Made by a program: the position numbers and the translations under genes | Assembly: GCF_900111685.1 (NCBI RefSeq) | Contig: NZ_FOHX01000014.1 | Coordinates: 62,001 to 126,000, forward strand | Source: Nonomuraea wenchangensis | GTDB lineage: Bacteria; Actinomycetota; Actinomycetes; Streptosporangiales; Streptosporangiaceae | Reading direction: 5' to 3' | Length of the DNA: 64,000 nucleotides | The notes under the pieces: generated by a model | Databases searched by the model: none | What the model was told of the DNA's origin: nothing | Seen by the model: the letters and a program-made list of their open reading frames with translations, nothing else | Shown: positions 1-8,780 of the stretch, in pieces | How the letters are laid out: each line of letters begins with the position of its first letter | How positions within the stretch are numbered: position 1 is the first letter of the stretch

Positions 1-1
1 C

Positions 2-856
2 GTGAGCCTGGCCGTCGTGCAGTCCCGCCGCCTGACGCTGCCCCTGCGGGACCTGGCGAAGATCGCCGAGCGGCTGGGGTCCGGCGACGCGCGGCCGAGC
101 AAACACCGCTACGGCATCCCCGAGCTCGACCGCGTGGCGCAGGTGCTCGACCGCAGCGCGGCCCGCATCTCCGACCTGCTGACGCGGGAGCGCGAGTTCG
201 CCACCGACGCCTCCCATCAGCTCCGTACGCCGCTCACCGGCCTCACCATGCGTCTGGAGGAGATCGTGGCCTCGGCCGGCGAGCCGGAGGTCGTACGCGA
301 GGAGGGCGAGGCGGCGATCGTCCAGGCCGAGCGGCTGACGGCGGTCATCGACGAGTTGCTGGCCGCGGCCCGCAGGCAACGGCACGCCCAGGCCGAGCCG
401 GTGGCCATCGACGAGGTGCTGATCCAGCAGGTGAGGGAGTGGGCGCCGGTGTTCAAGGACGCCCACCGCGAGCTGCGGCTGGAGGGGGCGCGCGGGCTGA
501 AGGCCCTCGCCACCACCGGCGGGTTCGGCCAGGTGGTGGCCTCGCTGCTGGAGAACTCCCTGCGGCACGGCGGCGGCACGGTCACCGTCACCAGCACCAG
601 CGGCGAGAACTACGTGGTGGTCGAGGTGTCGGACGAGGGTCCCGGCATCGCCGACGAGATCGCCCCCAAGATCTTCGAGCGGAACGTCAGCGGTGGCGGG
701 GGCACCGGTCTCGGTCTGACCCTGGCACGGGCGCTGGCCGCCGCGGACGGCGGACGGCTGGAGCTGGTGCGGCGGCGGCCGGCGACGTTCGCCGTCTTCC
801 TGCGGCCGGCCGAGGACGACGGCCGGGGCAACAGGGTGGTCAGCGGTCCTGCCTGA
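2..856 (+). CDS. Sensor histidine kinase, C-terminal part (5' end outside window)
   Basis: Cytoplasmic part of a two-component sensor kinase that autophosphorylates on His and passes phosphate to a response regulator presumably encoded upstream, outside the window. The first ~60 residues look like a HAMP linker. The H-box FATDASHQLRTPL follows, with phospho-acceptor His at about residue 72 of the visible part. The ATPase domain shows an N-box (LLENSLRHGG, Asn near 185), a G1 box DEGPGI (211-216) and a G2 box GGGTGLGL (233-240). The reading frame is open at the left edge, so the GTG at position 2 is probably internal and the sensor and membrane segments are missing. The last 17 nt overlap tail-to-tail with the gtrA-like gene on the other strand. 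The ligand cannot be inferred. Confidence 0.9.
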   Translation: MSLAVVQSRRLTLPLRDLAKIAERLGSGDARPSKHRYGIPELDRVAQVLDRSAARISDLLTREREFATDASHQLRTPLTGLTMRLEEIVASAGEPEVVREEGEAAIVQAERLTAVIDELLAAARRQRHAQAEPVAIDEVLIQQVREWAPVFKDAHRELRLEGARGLKALATTGGFGQVVASLLENSLRHGGGTVTVTSTSGENYVVVEVSDEGPGIADEIAPKIFERNVSGGGGTGLGLTLARALAAADGGRLELVRRRPATFAVFLRPAEDDGRGNRVVSGPA

Positions 857-1322
857 CGCCCTGGCCGGGCAGCTCGACCGGGATGGGCTCGGTGGCCTCC
901 AGGAACACCCACTTCTTGTAGGACCAGTAGCGGAAGAGGGTGCCGAGCCCCACACCGACGATGTTGGCGATGTTGACCGACAGCGTGTCGTTGAGGCCGA
1001 GGGTGTAGGTGGTGAAGCCGATGGCCAGGATGCCGAACAGCAACGCGATGCCGTTGAGCAGGAAGAACAGGAAGTATTCGCGCCCGAGCCCGGTCTGCTC
1101 GCGGTGGCGGAAGGTCCAGTAGCGGTTGCCGAGATAGGCGAACGTGGTGGAGACGACCGTCGCCACGAGCTTCGAGGTCAGCGGGCCCAGGCCGATCACG
1201 ACGTGGCAGAAGTTGAGCAGACCGGTGTCGATGACGAAGGCCACCGCGCCGATGCTGCCGAACTTGGCCAGCTCGTGAACCAGGGACGAGAACCGCTCGT
1301 AGAGGCGCTTGACGACTTCCAC
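840..1322 (-). CDS. GtrA family membrane protein
   Basis: Small integral membrane protein of 160 residues, normal for GtrA/DPMS family members, which are thought to help flip or present polyprenyl-phosphate-linked sugars. Four hydrophobic segments can be drawn (about residues 22-42, 48-66, 85-105 and 115-135). The YLGNRYWTF motif after the second helix and the RYWSYKKWVF ending after the fourth are typical. The start is GTG with a loose AGAAGGGA about 10 nt upstream. In Mycobacterium a similar membrane protein sits beside purK, purE and fadE25, and the same neighbours occur here, so this is an ancestral arrangement. A GtrB-like GT2 that could act with it is encoded at 57477-58406, but the pairing is inference. 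Confidence 0.85.
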   Translation of the reverse strand: MEVVKRLYERFSSLVHELAKFGSIGAVAFVIDTGLLNFCHVVIGLGPLTSKLVATVVSTTFAYLGNRYWTFRHREQTGLGREYFLFFLLNGIALLFGILAIGFTTYTLGLNDTLSVNIANIVGVGLGTLFRYWSYKKWVFLEATEPIPVELPGQGVRQDR

Positions 1323-1606
1323 GGGTCTGTTTCGGTCCCTTCTTCGCTGCCCGGCTTCACGGCTCGTCAGCCGGGCTCGATCTGTCCAGCGTACCGGTCG
1401 GGTCGTAGGGCCGGTGTCAGACGGATGAACTTACCCGGTCACGACGTACTCATGAAATATCCAGCAATGTCGGGCGTATTTCCGGCCTGAGGACTACCCT
1501 GCGAGGCGGGCCGCTGGGCGGCCGCGCCCGCGAGGGCACCCGGAACGGCCGTCCAGCGCCCCCTTCGGCCGCGCGGGTCCGCAAACGGGTGGTCCGGACG
1601 TCCCGG

Positions 1607-1612
1607 TAAGCT
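1607..1612 (+). promoter_or_regulatory. Probable -10 box of purK (leaderless start)
   Basis: TAAGCT ends exactly 8 nt before the purK GTG and no Shine-Dalgarno sequence lies between them. That is the geometry of a leaderless actinobacterial transcript. The rest of the 298-nt divergent spacer (1323-1620) between gtrA and purK shows no other clear signal. Confidence 0.5.
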
Positions 1613-1620
1613 CACCTGGC

Positions 1621-2769
1621 GTGAGTGATTACCGCCCCATCGGTCCGGTCGTCGGCATCGTCGGCGCAGGTCAGCTGGCCAGAATGTCCCAGCCGCCCGC
1701 CATCGCGCTCGGCGTCGAGCTGCGGGTGCTGGCCAACGCCCCCGACGAGAGCGCCGCCCGCGTCATCGTCGACACGCGCATCGGCGACTACCGCGACCTC
1801 GACGTGCTGCGCGAGTTCGCGCAGGGCTGCGACGTGATCACCTTCGACCACGAGCACGTCCCCACCGAGCACATCGAGGCGCTCATCGCCGAGGGCCACG
1901 CCGTGCACCCCGGGGCGGCGGCGCTCGTCCACGCGCAGGACAAGGCGGTCATGCGCGAACGGCTCAGCGCCATCGGCGTGCCCTGCCCGGCCTGGGCGCG
2001 GGTGTCGTCCGCGGCCGACGTGACGGCCTTCGCCGAGCAGAACGGCTGGCCGGTCGTGCTCAAGGCCGTGCGCGGCGGCTACGACGGCCGCGGCGTCTGG
2101 GTGTGCCGCGACGCGGCCGAGGTCGAGGAGGCCATGGCCACGGGCGTGCCGCTCATGGCGGAGGCGTTCGTGCCGTTCGAGCGGGAGCTGGCCGTCGTGG
2201 TGGCCCGCTCGCCGCACGGCCAGGGCGTCAGCTACCCCGTCGTCGAGACCGTCCAGCAGGACGGCATCTGCGTCGAGGTGCTCGCCCCCGCGCCCGGCCT
2301 CGATCCCGAGCAGGCCGCGCAGGCCCAGCGCATCGGGCTCACCATCGCCCACGAGCTGGGCGTCACCGGGCTGCTGGCGGTCGAGCTGTTCCAGACCTCC
2401 TCCGGCCTCGTGGTCAACGAGCTGGCCATGCGCCCCCACAACAGCGGCCACTGGACGATCGAGGGCGCCCGCACCTCGCAGTTCGAGCAGCACCTGCGGG
2501 CCGTGCTCGACCTGCCGCTCGGCTCGCCCACGATGACCTCGCAGGTCGTCGTCATGGCCAACCTGCTCGGCGGCGACGACCCCGACCTGTTCAAGCGCTA
2601 CGAGCACGTGCTCGCCCACGATCCCGGCATCAAGCTGCACTTCTACGGCAAGGAGGTGCGGCCGGGCCGCAAGATCGGCCACGTCACGGCAGTCGGCTCC
2701 AACCTCGACGAGGTCCGCGCCCGCGCCCGCCACGCCGCCGTCCACCTCATGACAGGGGAGTACACGTGA
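1621..2769 (+). CDS. purK: 5-(carboxyamino)imidazole ribonucleotide synthase PurK
   Basis: ATP-dependent carboxylation of aminoimidazole ribonucleotide with bicarbonate to N5-CAIR, a step of de novo purine synthesis in the cytosol. 382 residues, the usual family size. The N-terminal GIVGAGQLARM motif (about 12-22), the ATP-grasp strand VVLKAVRGGYDGRGVW (142-157) and the C-terminal ELAMRPHNSGHWTIEG block (267-282) that contacts substrate and Mg-ATP are all present. The GTG start is supported by the TAAGCT box 8 nt upstream, suggesting a leaderless mRNA. The product feeds PurE, encoded 67 nt downstream, with a 24-codon reading frame bridging the two genes. Confidence 0.97.
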   Translation: MSDYRPIGPVVGIVGAGQLARMSQPPAIALGVELRVLANAPDESAARVIVDTRIGDYRDLDVLREFAQGCDVITFDHEHVPTEHIEALIAEGHAVHPGAAALVHAQDKAVMRERLSAIGVPCPAWARVSSAADVTAFAEQNGWPVVLKAVRGGYDGRGVWVCRDAAEVEEAMATGVPLMAEAFVPFERELAVVVARSPHGQGVSYPVVETVQQDGICVEVLAPAPGLDPEQAAQAQRIGLTIAHELGVTGLLAVELFQTSSGLVVNELAMRPHNSGHWTIEGARTSQFEQHLRAVLDLPLGSPTMTSQVVVMANLLGGDDPDLFKRYEHVLAHDPGIKLHFYGKEVRPGRKIGHVTAVGSNLDEVRARARHAAVHLMTGEYT

Positions 2770-2840
2770 GTGAGCGCAGCGAACGAACCATCAGACACAG
2801 CATCGTGATCGTCACGTTGCCGACGAAGGAGGCAGCGTGA
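2766..2840 (+). CDS. 24-residue ORF bridging purK and purE
   Basis: A GTG-initiated frame that overlaps the purK stop by four bases (GTGA) and overlaps the purE GTG start by four bases, so it bridges the whole spacer. It encodes MSERSERTIRH followed by a short hydrophobic stretch IVIVTL. The purE Shine-Dalgarno AAGGAGG lies inside it. It could be a translational coupler. It could equally be chance: its first 22 nt (GTGAGTGAGCGCAGCGAACG...) resemble a short sequence I recall as widely repeated at gene ends in actinomycetes. No function is assigned. Confidence 0.3.
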   Translation: MSERSERTIRHSIVIVTLPTKEAA

Positions 2841-3331
2841 CGATCGGGATCGTCATGGGGTCGGACTCCGACTGGCCGGTGATGAAGGCGGCGGCCGAGG
2901 CGGTCGCCGAGTTCGGGGTGCCGTTCGAGGCCGACGTCGTCTCCGCGCACCGCATGCCCACCGAGATGATCGACTACGGCCGGCAGGCCGCCTCCCGCGG
3001 CCTCCAGGTGATCATCGCCGGCGCCGGCGGGGCCGCGCACCTGCCCGGCATGCTGGCCTCCGTCACGCCGCTGCCGGTCATCGGGGTGCCGGTGCCGCTG
3101 AAGCACCTCGACGGCATGGACTCCCTGCTGTCCATCGTCCAGATGCCGGCCGGGGTGCCGGTGGCGACGGTCGCGGTCGGCGGCGCCCGCAACGCCGGGC
3201 TGCTCGCCATCCGCATCCTCGCCGCCGCCGACCCCGCCCTGCGGGCCCGGATGGAGGAGTTCCAGCAGCGGTTGAAGGAGCAGGCGTACGCGAAGGGCGA
3301 ACGCCTGCGCGCCGAGGCGAAGGAACTGTAG
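2837..3331 (+). CDS. purE: N5-CAIR mutase PurE
   Basis: Class I PurE, which moves the carboxylate of N5-CAIR to carbon 4 to give CAIR, directly after PurK in purine synthesis. 164 residues. It has the family signatures GSDSDWPVM (residues 8-16), SAHRMP (36-41, with the catalytic His) and GAGGAAHLPGM (about 61-71). The GTG start follows AAGGAGG by 5 nt. PurK and PurE are adjacent here, as in most actinobacteria, and are probably co-transcribed. The next gene is a broken acetyltransferase 32 nt downstream. Confidence 0.97.
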   Translation: MTIGIVMGSDSDWPVMKAAAEAVAEFGVPFEADVVSAHRMPTEMIDYGRQAASRGLQVIIAGAGGAAHLPGMLASVTPLPVIGVPVPLKHLDGMDSLLSIVQMPAGVPVATVAVGGARNAGLLAIRILAAADPALRARMEEFQQRLKEQAYAKGERLRAEAKEL

Positions 3332-3363
3332 CCGGGGCGGGCGTCAGCGGTTATCGTGCCGGG

Positions 3364-4160
3364 ATGGACGCCGTGATCCGGGCGCACGCCGCCCGCGTCC
3401 GGGCCGCGGATCCGCTGGTCGCGGGCCAGGACGAGTTACGGGGCAAGGACGAGTCACGGGGTAGGGGCGAGTTACGGGGCCAGGGCCACGTCGAGGCACG
3501 TGGCGCCGTCGGGTGGGCCACCGTCGAACGCGTCGATCCCGGCAGCATGCGCGCCTCCTGGTCCCCGCTGGTGGTCCACCGCCTCCAGGCGCGCGTCGCG
3601 GGACCGTCCCCTGAGGCGGCGCTCGGCGCGCTGCTCGACACCTGGCTGGCCGGGATCCCGCTCGACGAGCAGGGGCAGGCGCTCACCGTGACCTGGCCGA
3701 GCCGCGACGTCGCACCCGTACGCGCGCTGGCCGCCCGCAACTTCGCCCCCGTCGTGGCGCAGGCGGTGCGCGCCGGGATCGCGGGAACGGCGCAGGGCGC
3801 GGGCGTCCGCCGGGCCACGCCCGACGACCTGGAGACCCTGGCCCGCCTGTACGAGCGGCTGGTGGCCTACGACGCCCACTTCGGCTGGGTGGCGGTGCGC
3901 GCCTCGACCGCCGCGCGGATCAGGGCGTTCCTGGCCTCGGAGGTCATGCCGACGGAGTGGTGCTGGCTGGCCGAGGGGGCCGACGGCACGCCGCTCGGCG
4001 GGCGCTGCTCGCGGACGTGGCCCACGGGTACGCGGCGGCGCAGGGCGTGCGGACCATGCTGCTCCACCACGCCCTGCCCAACCCGCTCTCGACCCCGTTC
4101 TGGGCGCGTCGCGGCTACCGCCCGCTCTACACCCAGTGGGTACGCCACCTGGGGGTGTGA
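3364..4160 (+). pseudogene. GNAT N-acetyltransferase, inactivated by an internal frameshifting deletion
   Basis: The first frame reads about 215 residues, including a C-terminal half resembling the start of a GNAT domain (RRATPDDLETLARLYERLV), up to GADGTPLGG near 4000. It then becomes meaningless. In the third frame a normal GNAT C-terminus starts at once: ALLADVAHGYAAAQGVRTML, then LNP-like and PFWARRGYRPLYTQW ending at 4160. The central strand and the acetyl-CoA-binding motif A (R/Q-x-x-G-x-G/A) expected between these parts are absent. The simplest reading is a deletion at about 3998-4003 of roughly 100-150 bp that is not a multiple of three. The product would be inactive. A sequencing error could explain the frame change but not the missing motif. 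Confidence 0.75.
3431..3484 (+). repeat. Three tandem 18-bp units inside the GNAT pseudogene
   Basis: The unit ACGAGTTACGGGGCAAGG occurs three times with a few mismatches at 3431-3448, 3449-3466 and 3467-3484. It encodes a six-residue unit of the type DELRGK/DESRGR/GELRGQ. It lies in a variable N-terminal stretch and looks like slippage expansion. Confidence 0.8.
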
Positions 4161-4175
4161 CGTCGGAAGCCGGCC

Positions 4176-5489
4176 TCAGGGGCGGCCGAGCGCCCGGTAG
4201 TGCCAGCCCGCCGAGCGCCACGTCTCGGCGTCCAGCGCGTTGCGCCCGTCGACGATGCGGCGCGCCGCGACGACCCCGCCGAGCTGCTCGGGATCGAGGT
4301 CCACGAACTCCTGCCACTCGGTGAGCAGCAGCACGACGTGCGCGCCGCGCACCGCCTCGACGACCGATTCGCCGTAGCTGAGCTCGGGATGCGCCTTACG
4401 GGCGTTGTCGAGCGCGATGGGGTCGTACATGGTGACCCGGCCGCCCTGGTGGCCGATCGTCACGGCGACGTCCAGCGCCGGCGAGTCCCGGATGTCGTCG
4501 GAGTCGGGTTTGAACGCCGCCCCCAGCACGCCCACCACGCACCCGTGGAAGGATCCGCCCGCCAGCTCCCTGGCCAGGTCGACCATCCGGGCGCGGCGCC
4601 GCATGTTGATGGCGTCCACCTCGCGCAGGAACGTCAGCGCCTGGTCGGCCCCCAGCTCCCCGGCGCGGGCCATGAACGCCCGGATGTCCTTGGGCAGGCA
4701 GCCGCCGCCGAAGCCGAGCCCGGCGTTGAGGTAGCGCCCGCCGATGCGGTCGTCGTACGACAGCGCCTCCGACAGCTTCTGCACGTCGGCGTGGGCCGCC
4801 TCGCAGACCTCGGCCATGGCGTTGATGAAGGAGATCTTCGTGGCCAGGAACGCGTTCGCGGCGGTCTTGACCAGCTCGGCGGTGGCGAAGTCGGACACCA
4901 CGATCGGAACGTCGCCGAGCGGCTCGTACACCTCGCGCAGCACCTTCTCGGCCCGCTCGCTGCGCACGCCGAACACGAGCCGGTCGGGGCGCATGGTGTC
5001 CTGGACCGCGTGGCCCTCGCGCAGGAACTCGGGGTTCCATGCCAGCTCGGTCAGGACCCCGGCAGGGGCCAGCCGGGCGAGTTTGTCGGCCAGGCGCTCG
5101 GCGGTGCCGACGGGGACGGTGGACTTGCCGACGACCAGGCACTCGCGATCGAGGAGCGGGGCGAGGGACTCGACGGCGGCGTCCATGTAGGAGACGTCGG
5201 CGGCGTACTCGCCGCGTTTCTGGGGGGTGCCGACACAGATGAAGTGCACGTCGCCGAAGGCGGCGATGTCCTCGTAGGAGGTGGTGAAGCGGAGGCGCCC
5301 GGATTCGAGGCCGCGGCGGAGCACGGGTTCGAGGCCCGGCTCGTGGATGGGGAGCTCGCCGCTGTTGAGCCGCAGGACCTTGTCGGCGTCGATGTCGAGG
5401 CCGAGGACCTCGAAACCGAGGTCCGCCATGCAGGCCGCATGCGTGATCCCCAGGTATCCGGTCCCGATCACCGTGAGGCGATATGGCAC
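4176..5489 (-). CDS. ugd: UDP-glucose 6-dehydrogenase
   Basis: Cytosolic NAD-dependent four-electron oxidation of UDP-glucose to UDP-glucuronate, a precursor for glucuronate-containing envelope polymers. 437 residues. Rossmann motif VIGTGYLGITHA at residues 8-19, the NPEFLREGHAVQD segment (about 152-164) and the catalytic-cysteine motif GLGFGGGCLPKDI (about 258-270, active Cys in GGCLPKD) identify the UDP-glucose/GDP-mannose dehydrogenase family. The start is GTG with AAAGGAG 5 nt upstream. It is transcribed away from the acyl-CoA dehydrogenase. ManNAc-type dehydrogenases share the fold, but the sequence reads as the UDP-glucose type. Confidence 0.92.
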   Translation of the reverse strand: MPYRLTVIGTGYLGITHAACMADLGFEVLGLDIDADKVLRLNSGELPIHEPGLEPVLRRGLESGRLRFTTSYEDIAAFGDVHFICVGTPQKRGEYAADVSYMDAAVESLAPLLDRECLVVGKSTVPVGTAERLADKLARLAPAGVLTELAWNPEFLREGHAVQDTMRPDRLVFGVRSERAEKVLREVYEPLGDVPIVVSDFATAELVKTAANAFLATKISFINAMAEVCEAAHADVQKLSEALSYDDRIGGRYLNAGLGFGGGCLPKDIRAFMARAGELGADQALTFLREVDAINMRRRARMVDLARELAGGSFHGCVVGVLGAAFKPDSDDIRDSPALDVAVTIGHQGGRVTMYDPIALDNARKAHPELSYGESVVEAVRGAHVVLLLTEWQEFVDLDPEQLGGVVAARRIVDGRNALDAETWRSAGWHYRALGRP

Positions 5490-5602
5490 GAGGGTGCTCC
5501 TTTCGATCGCGCACGCATGCTATCGGCCCCCCGCTGCTCCGTACGTGCCACGTGCATTCCGCCGCAAACCGTACCGGCTGGTAACAAGAAGCTCGGACGT
5601 CC

Positions 5603-5608
5603 TAGTAT
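5603..5608 (+). promoter_or_regulatory. Probable -10 box of the acyl-CoA dehydrogenase gene
   Basis: TAGTAT ends 7 nt before the ATG at 5616, leaving no room for a ribosome binding site. This suggests a leaderless transcript. Confidence 0.5.
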
Positions 5609-5615
5609 TTGATGC

Positions 5616-6779
5616 ATGAGCTTCCCTCTGTACGCACCGGCCGAAGAGCACGACATGCTCCGCGAGACGGTCCGCGCCCTGGCCGACGAGAAGATCGCCC
5701 CGTACGCCGCGGCGGCCGACGAGAACGAGGAGTTCTCGTGGGACGTCTACAAGGCGCTGGTAGCGGCGGACCTGCACGCCGTGCACGTGCCCGAGCAGTA
5801 CGGGGGCGCCGGGGCCGACGCCCTGGCCACGGTGATCGTCATCGAGGAGGTGGCGCGGGCCTGCGCGTCGACCTCGCTGATCCCGGCCGTCAACAAGCTC
5901 GGCACCGTACCGCTGCTGCTGTCGGCGTCGGAGGAGCTCAAGGCCCGCTATCTGAAGCCGGTGTCGCGGGGGGAGGGCATGTTCTCGTACGCGCTGTCAG
6001 AGCCCGAGGCCGGCTCGGACGCGGCGGCCATGAAGACGCGGGCGGTCGCGGACGGCGACTCGTACGTGCTCAACGGCACCAAGATGTGGATCACCAACGC
6101 GGGCGTCTCCGAGTACTACACGGTCATGGCCGTGACCGACCCCTCCGCCGGCGCCCGCGGCATCTCCGCCTTTGTGGTCGAGAAGTCGGACGAAGGCGTC
6201 TCCTTCGGCCCGAAGGAGCGCAAGCTCGGCATCAAGGGCTCGCCCACCCGCCAGGTCATCATGGACAACGTCCGCATCCCGGCGGACCGCATGATCGGCG
6301 CCCCCGGCACCGGGTTCAAGACCGCCCTCGCCACCCTGGACCACACCCGCATCACCATCGCCGCCCAGGCCCTCGGCATCGCCCAGGGAGCCCTCGACTA
6401 CGCGGTGGGGTACGTCAAGGAACGCAAGCAGTTCGGCCGGCCGGTCGCCGACTTCCAGGGCGTGCAGTTCATGCTCGCCGACATGGCGATGAAGCTAGAG
6501 GCGGCGCGGCAGCTCACGTACCACGCGGCGGCCAAGTCCGAGCGCGCCATGAACGGCGAACCCCAGAAGGACCTCACGTTCCTGTCGAGCGCGGCCAAGT
6601 GCGCGGCCTCGGACGCGGCCATGGAGATCACCACGGATGCGGTGCAGCTGCTGGGCGGGTACGGGTACACGAAGGACTTCCCGGTGGAACGCATGATGCG
6701 CGACGCCAAGATCACCCAGATCTACGAGGGTACGAACCAGATCCAGCGCATGGTCATGGCCCGCCAACTCCTCAAGTAG
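5616..6779 (+). CDS. Acyl-CoA dehydrogenase (FadE25-like)
   Basis: FAD-dependent alpha,beta-dehydrogenation of acyl-CoA thioesters. 387 residues, typical short/medium-chain type. The FAD-binding signature FSYALSEPEAGSDAAAM (about 124-140) and MWITNAG (153-159), the RKQFGRPVADFQ helix and the C-terminal YEGTNQIQRMVMARQ block, whose Glu is the catalytic base in this class, are intact. In Mycobacterium tuberculosis fadE25 lies next to purE and purK, and the same neighbourhood here (separated by the GNAT pseudogene and ugd) supports orthology with that group. The natural acyl-CoA is unknown. A 7-bp hairpin (6796-6802 with 6829-6835) just downstream may act as a weak terminator. Confidence 0.93.
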   Translation: MSFPLYAPAEEHDMLRETVRALADEKIAPYAAAADENEEFSWDVYKALVAADLHAVHVPEQYGGAGADALATVIVIEEVARACASTSLIPAVNKLGTVPLLLSASEELKARYLKPVSRGEGMFSYALSEPEAGSDAAAMKTRAVADGDSYVLNGTKMWITNAGVSEYYTVMAVTDPSAGARGISAFVVEKSDEGVSFGPKERKLGIKGSPTRQVIMDNVRIPADRMIGAPGTGFKTALATLDHTRITIAAQALGIAQGALDYAVGYVKERKQFGRPVADFQGVQFMLADMAMKLEAARQLTYHAAAKSERAMNGEPQKDLTFLSSAAKCAASDAAMEITTDAVQLLGGYGYTKDFPVERMMRDAKITQIYEGTNQIQRMVMARQLLK

Positions 6780-6918
6780 GCGTTGACGTGCGGAAACCCG
6801 GCGCTTCCTGCGGGGTGGGCCGGGTCCGCCGAGGTGCTGGCCGACCGTCGGCTTGGTCTGTTCCGTCCCTGTTCCGTGATCTTTACACGGTGGCCCAGGG
6901 GTGCGAGCATCACGCGGC

Positions 6919-7542
6919 ATGGATGTCGATGAGTTCTGGGACCTTATCGAGCGTTCCGGACGCGAGACCGACACGAGGAGCACGCGTGTCGCGTGGTTGG
7001 TGGACGAGCTTTCTCGCCGACCGGTTGAAGAGATCATCGACTATGACGTCTGGTGGATCACGACTCACAATCGAGGCTGCACCACCGATCTCTACGCGGC
7101 GTACCGGTGCGTGTTCGGTTCGGGCTCGCTGGACGGCTTCGAGTACTTCGTGAGCTGGCTCATCAGTCTGGGGCGCGAGACGTTCGAGGCCGTCGCCGAC
7201 TGCCCAGATCGGCTGATCAAGCAGCCTCAGGTGCTTCACCTGCTGGAGCTGGAGGAGTCGTATAACAATGCTCTCAAGCCCCGGCCGCAGGATCCGGAGC
7301 AGATGAGAGAAGAACTCCCCGAGTTCGAGTCGTTGGCCTACGCGCCGTACGACGCCTACGAACGGGTGTCCGGTAAGGACTCGGACACCCTCGTCGATGC
7401 CGTGGCTGCTCGGGGCATCTCAGGGGGTTTTTCCCTGAACCCGGCGCTCGGCAGCGTCCCCCACGGAGAGCGGTGGGACTTGGACGATGAAAGCGAACTT
7501 GCTCGCAGGCTCCCGCGGATAGCCCGCTTCCGGGATCGGTGA
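6919..7542 (+). CDS. DUF4240 domain protein
   Basis: Protein of 207 residues starting MDVDEFWDLIERS, the usual beginning of the DUF4240 family. An upstream in-frame GTG at 6901 would add six residues, but ATG 6919 matches the family start. No enzymatic motif is recognised. The middle (WWITTHNRGCTTDLYAAYRC) and the acidic C-terminal half have the typical family layout. DUF4240 proteins are often found beside conflict or mobile loci, and this one ends 8 nt from the convergent end of an integrase gene. Function unknown. Confidence 0.8.
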   Translation: MDVDEFWDLIERSGRETDTRSTRVAWLVDELSRRPVEEIIDYDVWWITTHNRGCTTDLYAAYRCVFGSGSLDGFEYFVSWLISLGRETFEAVADCPDRLIKQPQVLHLLELEESYNNALKPRPQDPEQMREELPEFESLAYAPYDAYERVSGKDSDTLVDAVAARGISGGFSLNPALGSVPHGERWDLDDESELARRLPRIARFRDR

Positions 7543-7550
7543 CGGTCGCT

Positions 7551-8780
7551 CTACGCCGGTGTGGCGGGCGGATGCGGGCGGAAGAAACGCTCGTCGAACG
7601 CTCTGCGGGCGCGGTCATGAGATCCGGGCATCATGTGGGCGTAGACCCGGAGGGTGAAGCCCGGGTCGGCGTGGCCTAGATACTCGGCGAGTTCCTTGAC
7701 CGAAACACCGCCGGCCAGCATGACGCTCGCGTAGTAGTGGCGGAGCTGGTGCAGCCCTTCTTTGCGCGAGGTGGCGTAGCGGCTCCGCTGACGAGCGTCC
7801 TTGTCCGGTGCCGGGATCACGCCCGCGGCCACGAGAGCGGGCTTCCCCACGGTTTCGCTGTAGCTTCTGGCCTTGATGAAACGGTCGTCCGTCCAGCGGA
7901 ACAGCAGGTTCTGCGTACGGAGCTTGCCGTCCACCTTCTCCCAAGGCAGAGAACAAACAAGCGGGGGATAGGACGAGACGTGTCGCTTGTTGGCCTCGGC
8001 CGCCCAGGCAGGTAGCGGCACGACGCGCTCACGGTCGTTCTTCGGCAGCGCGAAGACATGGTCGGCTCCGAGCTTCTTGATCTGGCGCCGCACCCGGAGG
8101 ACATGCTCCTCGAAGTCGATGTCTTCGAAAGCCAGGCCGAACAGCTCACCTTGCCGAAGCCCGCACGCTGCCCCGAGCACAGGGAGCAGGCGGAACAGGG
8201 CGGGATGGGCGTCGATCAGGGCGTGAACCCGTTCGTCCGACCACGCCGTGATCTCTTCGGCGGCGCGCTTCGGCACCTGGACGATCGGCCACTTCGCGGG
8301 ACTGCGCTTGATCGCTTCATCGGCGACGGCCAGGTCGAGAATGCCTTGGAGGACCAGGAAGGCCGTCTGTACGGTGGAGGTCTCGAAGCGGCTGCTCAGG
8401 CTACTGATCCATGCCTGGATCTGAGATGGCTTGATGCTCTTGACCTGGCGCTTGGCGAAGGTCGGCGCGACGTGGAGACGGTGGACGTACTCATACCGCA
8501 TCTTGGTCGCTGGATCCACGATGCGCGAGGCGAGCCACCGTTCGGCAAGGTCGGCGAAGAGCACCTTGCCCGCGCTGGGGTCGATGTAGTCGCCGCGGGC
8601 GATGTCGGCGCCCATGGCGGCGATCTTGCGCTCGGCGTCGGCCATGCGGTCGTAAGCGGTCGAGCGCTCCTTACCGTCGGGGTCCACCCAGACGGCGAGC
8701 CAGCGCTTGCCCGTGCCATGGCGTGCGGTCTTGACCTTTCGTGGCTTGCCGTCCTGGTCCCCCACTGTCCTGGTCCACAA
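7551..8780 (-). CDS. Tyrosine site-specific integrase
   Basis: Phage/ICE-type integrase, 409 residues, catalysing recombination between attP and a chromosomal attB. The N-terminal arm-binding region (1-70) leads into a SAM-like core-binding domain (72-165). The catalytic domain carries Arg209 (CGLRQGELFG), His344 and Arg347 (HQLRHYYAS), His370 (YLGH) and the nucleophile Tyr380 (RVYAHMM). All five key residues are present, so the enzyme may be active. The start is GTG at 8780; a GTG five codons downstream is possible. No excisionase, replication or transfer gene lies nearby, so the element is either minimal or decayed. A tRNA-Thr 3' fragment at 10221-10263 is a candidate site for its action. 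Confidence 0.93.
   Translation of the reverse strand: MWTRTVGDQDGKPRKVKTARHGTGKRWLAVWVDPDGKERSTAYDRMADAERKIAAMGADIARGDYIDPSAGKVLFADLAERWLASRIVDPATKMRYEYVHRLHVAPTFAKRQVKSIKPSQIQAWISSLSSRFETSTVQTAFLVLQGILDLAVADEAIKRSPAKWPIVQVPKRAAEEITAWSDERVHALIDAHPALFRLLPVLGAACGLRQGELFGLAFEDIDFEEHVLRVRRQIKKLGADHVFALPKNDRERVVPLPAWAAEANKRHVSSYPPLVCSLPWEKVDGKLRTQNLLFRWTDDRFIKARSYSETVGKPALVAAGVIPAPDKDARQRSRYATSRKEGLHQLRHYYASVMLAGGVSVKELAEYLGHADPGFTLRVYAHMMPGSHDRARRAFDERFFRPHPPATPA

Noticed and set aside
6868..6880. 13-nt sequence CCTGTTCCGTGAT repeated at 42514-42526
   Set aside because: A single short match without shared context; compatible with chance.
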